Below are positions 5,893-10,826 of a DNA stretch of 10,826 nt, piece after piece; position 1 is the stretch's first letter; each line of letters starts with the position of its first letter. The translations under genes were made by a program, and so were the position numbers. Under the pieces are notes generated by a model. That model had not been told where the DNA came from and did not search any database. It saw only the letters and a program-made list of their open reading frames with translations. Origin of the DNA: Ignavibacteriales bacterium (GTDB lineage: Bacteria > Bacteroidota > Ignavibacteria > Ignavibacteriales > Melioribacteraceae); NCBI GenBank assembly GCA_020059785.1, contig JAGVBL010000092.1:1-10826 (forward strand), in the 5' to 3' direction.

Positions 5893-6274
5893 ACAATTCT
5901 AATGGATTAATTATTTTAATACCGCTCTGCTTATACCTATCAATTTCGCCGGTAAGGATAGGTAATTTATTAATTTCAGCTACAACACACATTATTGCGT
6001 CTCTTGTGGACGCAACTTTATTAAAAAATTTTGAAATCTTCAAACTGTATCTCGAATTTAAACCTAGAATTTTTAATGATGCTAACAAATCCTCAACCGG
6101 TTTTCTTTCATCTTCTGTTGAAGCTGCAAAATATAATTCGGAAGCATTTATAACTGTTGTAAAACAAACTCCCTTTGTCATCGCTTTTTCAAGAGCAGTT
6201 CTACCGGAAATATTTTGAGTAAGATATTCTAATAGCAGATCAGTCTCTACTAAAAATTCTTTTTTCCCCTCCAT
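5891..6274 (-). CDS. PIN-domain protein, VapC-like putative ribonuclease toxin
   Basis: This 127-residue protein looks like a compact PIN-domain nuclease, the metal-dependent RNase fold of VapC toxins. The acidic pocket is recognisable: D12 in FLVETDLLLEYL (the first PIN aspartate), E46 in TTVINASELYFAA, D92 in STRDAIMCVVAE, and a fourth acidic position in ILTGEID (E110 or D112). The closing IKIINP strand (119-124) is typical of VapC. The first motif reads ETD rather than the usual DT, but the D12 metal ligand is kept. The ATG overlaps the stop of the 96-aa gene upstream (TAATG, 6272-6276), the antitoxin-then-toxin order common in VapBC pairs. It is unusual in sitting inside a long operon with housekeeping and microcompartment genes; a non-toxin RNA-processing role is possible. 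Confidence 0.75.
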   Translation of the reverse strand: MEGKKEFLVETDLLLEYLTQNISGRTALEKAMTKGVCFTTVINASELYFAASTEDERKPVEDLLASLKILGLNSRYSLKISKFFNKVASTRDAIMCVVAEINKLPILTGEIDRYKQSGIKIINPLEL

Positions 6275-6564
6275 TAGTATTTAACCCGGCTCTTAAATTT
6301 ACCCGAAGGGATACTCCCTTTTGATCGTAAGAAGTTTAATACAACCGGACCCGGTAAACCTTGAGTAACTTTAATTTCTTCATATAATTTAAAATCAATC
6401 AATGATTCTCTAACAGCTTTATCAGCATCTCCATAAATAATAACTTTAACATTTTGGTATCCTTTGGCATGTAATTCCTTCAATTTATCTTCAGGGAATT
6501 GAAATGTTTTTTCCGAATTAATCTCTAAATCAAATTCAAATAATTTTGATAAATCTTCATCCAT
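6274..6564 (-). CDS. Unrecognised 96-aa protein, putative antitoxin partner of the PIN gene
   Basis: I do not recognise the family with certainty. The protein has an acidic N-terminus (MDEDLSKLFEFDLEIN), a segment FPEDKLKELHAKGYQNVKV (about 23-41) that reads as helix then strand, a central IDFKLYEEIKVTQGLPGPVV (56-75), and a basic C-terminus (SGKFKSRVKY, 87-96). No DNA-binding motif is certain. Size and position directly before a PIN-domain gene, with a one-base stop-start overlap, are what a VapB-type antitoxin would show. The acidic/basic split would suit binding a toxin with one end and covering it with the other. It overlaps the end of deoB by 8 nt (ATGGATGA), so its expression is tied to phosphopentomutase. 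The antitoxin role is inferred from context only. Confidence 0.6.
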   Translation of the reverse strand: MDEDLSKLFEFDLEINSEKTFQFPEDKLKELHAKGYQNVKVIIYGDADKAVRESLIDFKLYEEIKVTQGLPGPVVLNFLRSKGSIPSGKFKSRVKY

Positions 6565-7720
6565 TTAAAAAGCTCTTTCCTAAGAGATCATTATTTATTT
6601 TGAAAAAGTGGGCAACGGTTTGAGCAGCATCTGCAAAAGTTTCTCTTGTTCCTAAGTTAATCCCCGGTTTGTTCTTACGATAAAAAATCAATGGAACGTA
6701 TTCGCGGCTATGGTCTGTACTTGGTGTTGTAGGATCGTTACCATGATCTGCCGTAAGCAAAAGACAATCCGATTCATCAAGTACATTTAGTATTTCCGGT
6801 AATCTATCATCAAATTCTTTTAATGCTTTTGCAAATCCATCGGGATCATTCCGGTGACCATAATAGACATCAAAATCAACAAGATTGGCAAAAATAAGAG
6901 AGTTACTACTGGTTGTTGCTGCATAAATTATTCTATCCACCCCTTCATTGTTCGATTTAGTCTTCAGTTTTGTCTTAATGCCTCTATAATTAAACAGATC
7001 ATTTACTTTTCCAACAGCAATTGTTTCAATTCCTTCCTTCATCAGAAAATCGAGAATTGTATCGGAAGTCGGGTCAACAGAAAAATCTTTTCTATTGGTA
7101 GTTCTTGAATAATTATTCGTTTCGCCGATAAATGGTCTGGCAATAACACGACCAACAGCATCCTTACCAACAAGAACTTTATCACGAGCGATTTGACAAA
7201 TTTCATACAACCGATCGAGTGGAATTACCTCTTCGTGAGCAGCTATTTGAAACACCGAATCCGCAGAAGTATAAACAATTGGGAAAGCGGTTTTAACATG
7301 CTCATCTCCAAGTTTTTCAATAATTTCCGTTCCAGAGGAAGGAATATTTCCCAAGATTCCTTCAACGCCAGTTTCCTTAATAAACCTGTCAATAATTTCT
7401 TTTGAAAATCCATCAGGATACAAAGGAAATTCAACTTCAGTTTTAATTCCGCCAAGTTCCCAGTGACCGGTGGTTGAGTCTTTACCAACTGATAGCTCGG
7501 CCATTTTACCATAAGAAGCAATTGGACTATCATTTTTGGGAACACCTTTTATAGATGTAATATTACCTATTCCCATCTGTTGAAGATTGGGAATTGTCAA
7601 TCCTCCTACAGCTTCTGCCATATTTGCAATTGTATTACTTCCCTCATCTTTATATTTATCCGCATCCGGTAATTCACCAACTCCTAGCCCATCTAGTACA
7701 ATTAAAATAAAGTTATTCAA
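6557..7720 (-). CDS. deoB: Phosphopentomutase
   Basis: This cytosolic alkaline-phosphatase-superfamily enzyme interconverts (deoxy)ribose 1-phosphate and 5-phosphate, linking nucleoside phosphorolysis to the pentose pathway and to deoxyribose-phosphate aldolase. The 387-residue length is normal. The two-manganese site is complete: D10 in VLDGLGVGELPDA, D284 and H289 in VDFDVYYGHRNDP, D325-H326 in TADHGNDP, and H337 in STDHSREYVP. The phosphorylated-residue loop reads GKDSTTGHWELGG (79-91). The position aligned with the reactive Thr of the Bacillus enzyme is S82 here, next to T83 and T84. The start is TTG (7718-7720) with GGAGG 5 nt upstream; no closer ATG exists. It follows the GAF-domain gene by 20 nt and overlaps the next gene by 8 nt. 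Confidence 0.96.
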   Translation of the reverse strand: MNNFILIVLDGLGVGELPDADKYKDEGSNTIANMAEAVGGLTIPNLQQMGIGNITSIKGVPKNDSPIASYGKMAELSVGKDSTTGHWELGGIKTEVEFPLYPDGFSKEIIDRFIKETGVEGILGNIPSSGTEIIEKLGDEHVKTAFPIVYTSADSVFQIAAHEEVIPLDRLYEICQIARDKVLVGKDAVGRVIARPFIGETNNYSRTTNRKDFSVDPTSDTILDFLMKEGIETIAVGKVNDLFNYRGIKTKLKTKSNNEGVDRIIYAATTSSNSLIFANLVDFDVYYGHRNDPDGFAKALKEFDDRLPEILNVLDESDCLLLTADHGNDPTTPSTDHSREYVPLIFYRKNKPGINLGTRETFADAAQTVAHFFKINNDLLGKSFLNG

Positions 7721-7725
7721 TTAAT

Positions 7726-7730
7726 CCTCC
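7726..7730 (-). promoter_or_regulatory. Ribosome-binding site setting the TTG start of deoB
   Basis: A strong GGAGG on the minus strand lies 5 nt before the TTG at 7718-7720. The protein begins NNFILIVLDG, where the family's first metal-binding Asp is expected near residue 10-13. Both facts support TTG as the true start. Confidence 0.8.
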
Positions 7731-7740
7731 GATATGAAGA

Positions 7741-9618
7741 TCAGTTGGTACTTTTGACAGTGTTTCCACCTTTTTCGATAGCTTTTTTAAGAGCGAGGTC
7801 GGCATTGCCAAGAACTTCGCGAACATCGGACTTACCGGAAGTTGAAGCAACGCCAATTGAAACAGTGAAAGTAGTCTGTTTAGAAACAACAGCAATCGGT
7901 TTGCGTGCAATTTTTATTCTAAGTTTTTCTGCCCAAAGAAAAACATCTTTTGCAGATGTGTTGAAGAAAAATATTGCAAAAATCTTTTCGCTTATTCTTC
8001 CCATAATATTCAACGGAGTCATTTCATCACGTATCAATTGCGCTATTGTCCGTAATACTTTAGGGAACGGGTCTCCTTCGAATAATGATTCCTGATCGAG
8101 AAGGTCATCTACTTTTATAAGAGCAACAGCGCCGGGTAATTCAAGCTCTTTAGATCTAACGAGATCTACTGTTAACCTTTCATTAAATGAATCGTAGTTC
8201 AAACAACGTGTTTCTATATCGACTGAGAGTAAATTTTTTAATATGCTTATTGTAGAATATGAATGAAGAATAAATGCGAATATTTTTGTGGCATTTTTTA
8301 TAAATGTAACTTCGTTATTCGTGTAAACGTTTTTCTTTAAGCTTTCGAAACAGATCACTCCGTAATTCTGATCATCATAAATTAGAGGTATTGCCAGGAA
8401 TGAACCGTCAAAACTAACATCTTCATTTTTAGAAAAACGGGGGAATTCCGAACCCGAAGTATCATCAATCTTAACCGGAGTTGAACTTAAAATTGATTTA
8501 CCAACCAGAGTTCCGCTGAGATCAATCTCCAGATTTTCACCAATGTATTTTAACGAAGTTTTATTAACGATACGTGCGGTTTTAAATTTATGCTCGTTGG
8601 GGAAATAGGACACAAAAGTAAATGCGTCCCAGTCAATCAATCCTTCAACGGCACTATTCAATGCGGAATAGAGATCTGTTTCACTTTCAAATTTTTTATC
8701 GTATGAGAGAACTCCTAAAAGGGATTTTAATCTTTGTTCAGCCTGAGATTCCGTAAACTTCTCTTCGAATAATGAAATAATAACTGAAATTACTCTAACA
8801 ATTCTTCCCAGGGAGTAGATCTGTTCTATACCAAATGCATCATTAACTTTTGAATCGAGTGTTAGAATTCCCGTTAAACTTTTACCGTAAAAGAGCGGAA
8901 CACCTACAAAGCTCTTAATTCCCTGAGGTGAGTTATAATAACGTATTACATCAATCTCAGCATTTGAGGAAATATCTGTTAATAGTTCGGGTTCTTCTTT
9001 CTGGATTATTTTACCAAGTATATCGTCTTCAAGATCAAATTTTTGTTTAGAAATTTGAGAAGAACTGGAGACATACTTTTCCAGGGTTAATCGTTTTCGA
9101 TTTTTATTGTACCAGAAAAAAGCTGCCGTATGTGCCATAAAAGAATCTTTAACAACACTTAATATTTTCTCTAACACAAAACCGAATTGCTCATCATGAT
9201 TGACATCTTTTGGAATCTCTTCATGTACAATTTTATCAAAATTTGATTTGAAATCGGGAGGTTTGAATAATTCCTTATTACCCCTGTTAAATGAAGAAGA
9301 AAAACTATCCGCTGTTATTACTTCAATATTCTTATTAGGTGAGATTATTGTAAAATCTTCGCCGGAATCAGGTATGTATTTAGATTTATCATTTTTAGGT
9401 GTTGAATCAAACTCTTCATCAATCTCTTCAACACCTGTATAGACCGGTTCGGTCTTAGAGGTGTCTCTTAAAAAAATTATAAAGCCGACATATATGAGCA
9501 GTATAAATCCGGCAATAATTTTAAATAAAATATCCTCAGTAAAAAAGGGAATTGCGATAAGGATGGGAATAATTAAAAATGTAAGAATTCTCTTTCTATT
9601 TTTTTCAGATAAACCCAT
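7741..9618 (-). CDS. Membrane-anchored GAF-GAF-degenerate GGDEF sensor protein
   Basis: This 625-residue protein probably senses a small ligand or redox state and passes the signal to a C-terminal domain. Two N-terminal transmembrane helices (about 11-26 and 30-50) form a hairpin, followed by a low-complexity cytoplasmic linker (51-140). Then come two GAF-like domains (about 147-285 and 315-458) and a GGDEF-fold domain (about 466-622). The GGDEF fold is shown by DIETRCLNYDSF (467-478), VALIKVDD (498-505), IMGRISEKIFAIFF (538-551) and FTVSIGVAS (584-592). The signature itself reads SEKIF (543-547) and the first metal Asp is K502, so diguanylate cyclase activity is very unlikely. The ATG at 9616-9618 is preferred over an adjacent TTG. 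It is the first gene of the operon, 20 nt before deoB. Its output may be protein or nucleotide binding. Confidence 0.85.
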   Translation of the reverse strand: MGLSEKNRKRILTFLIIPILIAIPFFTEDILFKIIAGFILLIYVGFIIFLRDTSKTEPVYTGVEEIDEEFDSTPKNDKSKYIPDSGEDFTIISPNKNIEVITADSFSSSFNRGNKELFKPPDFKSNFDKIVHEEIPKDVNHDEQFGFVLEKILSVVKDSFMAHTAAFFWYNKNRKRLTLEKYVSSSSQISKQKFDLEDDILGKIIQKEEPELLTDISSNAEIDVIRYYNSPQGIKSFVGVPLFYGKSLTGILTLDSKVNDAFGIEQIYSLGRIVRVISVIISLFEEKFTESQAEQRLKSLLGVLSYDKKFESETDLYSALNSAVEGLIDWDAFTFVSYFPNEHKFKTARIVNKTSLKYIGENLEIDLSGTLVGKSILSSTPVKIDDTSGSEFPRFSKNEDVSFDGSFLAIPLIYDDQNYGVICFESLKKNVYTNNEVTFIKNATKIFAFILHSYSTISILKNLLSVDIETRCLNYDSFNERLTVDLVRSKELELPGAVALIKVDDLLDQESLFEGDPFPKVLRTIAQLIRDEMTPLNIMGRISEKIFAIFFFNTSAKDVFLWAEKLRIKIARKPIAVVSKQTTFTVSIGVASTSGKSDVREVLGNADLALKKAIEKGGNTVKSTN

Positions 9619-9633
9619 CAACCCGCCGGAAAG

Positions 9634-9661
9634 ATTATAGAATTTTCTTAAATATCTACAA
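9634..9661 (-). promoter_or_regulatory. Possible sigma70-type promoter of the long operon
   Basis: On the minus strand a perfect TATAAT (9639-9634) is preceded by TTGTAG (9661-9656) with a 16-bp spacer. Transcription would start roughly 10 nt before the ATG at 9618, leaving room only for a GGCGGG ribosome-binding site. The -10 is excellent and the -35 is weak (3/6). If real, it drives the eight-gene unit ending at 3722, though read-through from engB is also possible. Confidence 0.4.
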
Positions 9662-9697
9662 TGTTTGGTTCAATAATACTAAAGTTTTGCGAAAATT

Positions 9698-10279
9698 TCA
9701 TAAAAGTAGAGCTGTTAGAATCCGAATTATTTCTTTTTTCCCTCTTCCGCTAATTGCCGAAAACAAAAATAGATTTTCGCCGTTAATCAATTCAGGGAAT
9801 ATTCCTACAACATCTCTAACAGATTTGGAAATCTCGGACTGTTTCAGTTTGTCAATTTTATTAAGAACGATGTTGCAAGGAATATTTTTTTCTGCAAGGA
9901 ATTGGTTAAATTCAATATCAAGCTGAGTAGGCAAATGGCGGCTGTCTATAATATGGAAAGCCAGAACAATGTTTTTGTTCAGTTCTATAAACTTTTCAAT
10001 CAGATTTTTCCAATGGTCTCTTTCCGCTTTCGATACTTTTGCAAAACCGAATCCCGGTAGATCAATGATGTAAAACTTATTTTCAACAAGATAATAATTA
10101 ATAGACCTTGTTTTACCGGGTGTTGAGCTGGTTTTAGCAACTTTGGCGGGATAGAAAATTGTGTTAATAAAGGATGATTTACCAACATTGGAACGTCCGC
10201 CTAATATTACTGTTGGCAATTCCTTTACCGGTATTTCATTTAATTTATATACGGCTTTTATAAATTCTATTTTTTTCAT
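9698..10279 (-). CDS. engB: Ribosome-biogenesis GTPase YihA/YsxC (EngB)
   Basis: This TRAFAC-class GTPase is needed for late 50S ribosomal subunit assembly. The 193-residue length is typical of EngB/YsxC. All G motifs are visible: G1 GGRSNVGKSS (27-36), the G2 region SSTPGKTRSINYY (51-63, characteristic of the family), G3 DLPGFGFA (73-80), G4 NKIDK (140-144), and G5 FSAISGRGK (173-181). The ATG at 10277-10279 has no clear Shine-Dalgarno. It lies about 145 bp downstream of the L17 gene, with a strong terminator in between, so it needs its own promoter. A gap of about 80 nt separates it from the next gene. Confidence 0.96.
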   Translation of the reverse strand: MKKIEFIKAVYKLNEIPVKELPTVILGGRSNVGKSSFINTIFYPAKVAKTSSTPGKTRSINYYLVENKFYIIDLPGFGFAKVSKAERDHWKNLIEKFIELNKNIVLAFHIIDSRHLPTQLDIEFNQFLAEKNIPCNIVLNKIDKLKQSEISKSVRDVVGIFPELINGENLFLFSAISGRGKKEIIRILTALLL

Positions 10280-10364
10280 GTATCAAATATAAGAAACAAT
10301 CATATACTGTTGTGTCGGGTGATTCTATATAAAACCGGACGAGATAAATACCGCATAAATATTT

Positions 10365-10401
10365 AAAATAAAAAAGGAGTAATAGTATTTACCATTACTC
10401 C
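10365..10401 (-). terminator. Strong intrinsic terminator after rplQ
   Basis: Read on the minus strand, GGAGTAATGG (10401-10392) pairs with CTATTACTCC (10385-10376) across a 6-nt TAAATA loop. This is a 10-bp stem with one G-U pair. It is followed directly by six T, one A and four T. It lies 22 nt after the L17 stop and should end the ribosomal-protein operon. Confidence 0.9.
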
Positions 10402-10423
10402 CATTATTAAATACAAATGAAAT

Positions 10424-10826
10424 TTATTTTTCTTTAGAAGTTTTTCTTGTAGTAGTAGTTTTAGCTTTAGCCGGAGCTTTTTTCACTTTAGTATCATCAG
10501 ATTTTTTTGCCTTAGGTAATTTAGGTTTCTTTTCCTTTACCTTTTTTTCATCCTTCTTTTCAGAAGCAGATTCAGCTTTGGTTTCATCCGACTTAGTAGT
10601 TTCATCTTCTTTAGATTTTTTAGGAGTCTTCGATTTTATAATTCCGCTATAATCCACAAGTTCAATTAATGCTAATTCTGCAGCATCCCCTTTTCTTTGT
10701 CCTAGTCTAACAATTCTAGTATAACCGCCGGGTCTATCCCCTATTTTTGCAACAATATCATTAAACAATTCTTTAAGAAGACTTCTGTTTTGTATTTCGG
10801 ATGCAACAAATCTGCGTGAGGTAACA
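10424..10826 (-). CDS. rplQ: 50S ribosomal protein L17 (5' end beyond window), with long basic tail
   Basis: L17 is a large-subunit protein near the peptide exit tunnel. The frame stays open to the window edge, and the first visible residues read VTSRRFVASEIQNRSLLKEL. The TTG at 10766-10768 is therefore internal, not a start. The conserved L17 C-terminal core is unmistakable: DRPGGYTRIVRLGQRKGDAAELALIELVDY is present (split as DRPGGYTRIVRLGQRKGD and AAELALIELVDY, about 10738-10649). The N-terminal half lies outside the window. After the core there is a low-complexity tail of about 69 residues (roughly 10633-10424), very rich in Lys with Ala, Thr, Ser, Asp and Glu. Extended L17 tails of this sort occur in Bacteroidota-related lineages. 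A strong terminator follows, marking the end of the ribosomal-protein operon. Confidence 0.95.
   Translation of the reverse strand, partial: VTSRRFVASEIQNRSLLKELFNDIVAKIGDRPGGYTRIVRLGQRKGDAAELALIELVDYSGIIKSKTPKKSKEDETTKSDETKAESASEKKDEKKVKEKKPKLPKAKKSDDTKVKKAPAKAKTTTTRKTSKEK

Noticed and set aside
5881..5898. A PIN-vertex protein fusion by frameshift
   Set aside because: The two frames differ and each protein is complete at its own end. A GAGG site and a CTG at ideal spacing explain the second protein without a frameshift.
9619..9621. TTG as the start of the GAF-domain protein
   Set aside because: An ATG follows immediately at 9618 with similar upstream context; ATG is the simpler choice. 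The difference is one residue.
10280..10364. A TATATTTG motif just before engB, resembling the Bacteroidota -7 element
   Set aside because: No matching -33 TTTG lies at the right distance, and the start site would fall almost on the ATG. I could not support it as a promoter.
10424..10768. A 114-residue protein starting at TTG 10768
   Set aside because: The frame stays open upstream and reads L17 core residues to the window edge, so this TTG is an internal leucine codon of rplQ.

Overview
The window is a gene-dense, AT-rich bacterial chromosome segment in which every gene I can support lies on the minus strand, so it reads from right (10826) to left (1). The organism is most likely in the Bacteroidota/Chlorobiota/Ignavibacteriota group. 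The grounds are a short 284-residue primary-type sigma factor without region 1.1, a ribosomal protein L17 with a long Lys/Ala/Thr-rich tail, and the general gene style. Several genes carry clear GGAG/GAGG Shine-Dalgarno sites, which fits Ignavibacteria-like lineages better than typical Bacteroidia. This placement is an inference from protein character, not from a database search.

Right end (9698-10826): the 3' part of rplQ (L17), closed by a strong intrinsic terminator, then the ribosome-assembly GTPase engB. Middle (3722-9618): eight tightly packed genes that look like one operon. In order of transcription they are a membrane-anchored GAF-GAF-degenerate GGDEF protein, phosphopentomutase (deoB), a 96-aa putative antitoxin, a PIN-domain protein, two tandem EutN/CcmL-type microcompartment vertex proteins, an RpoD/SigA-type sigma factor, and an NlpC/P60 lipoprotein. 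Gaps run from 20 nt down to overlaps, including TAATG stop-start junctions. Left end: fumC (2189-3580) stands alone with its own probable promoter. After a 186-bp spacer comes a three-gene overlapping cluster: a TauE/SafE permease, a small membrane protein, and a D-cysteine desulfhydrase/ACC deaminase-family enzyme cut by the window edge.

The most interesting part is the middle operon. Two microcompartment pentamer genes appear with no hexameric shell gene in the window. They are cotranscribed with phosphopentomutase, an enzyme feeding (deoxy)ribose 5-phosphate metabolism, and with what may be the housekeeping sigma factor. One vertex gene (5590-5883) has no ATG, GTG or TTG start and appears to begin with CTG. 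My working hypothesis is a satellite locus of a nucleoside- or deoxyribose-degrading microcompartment, with other shell genes elsewhere in the genome.

The 2003-2188 spacer is also unusual. It holds an approximately 118-bp segment bounded by 11-bp terminal inverted repeats, with two overlapping, mutually exclusive hairpins inside. It could be a small mobile-element remnant, an attenuator, or both. I saw no tRNA, rRNA, CRISPR array, complete insertion sequence or origin.
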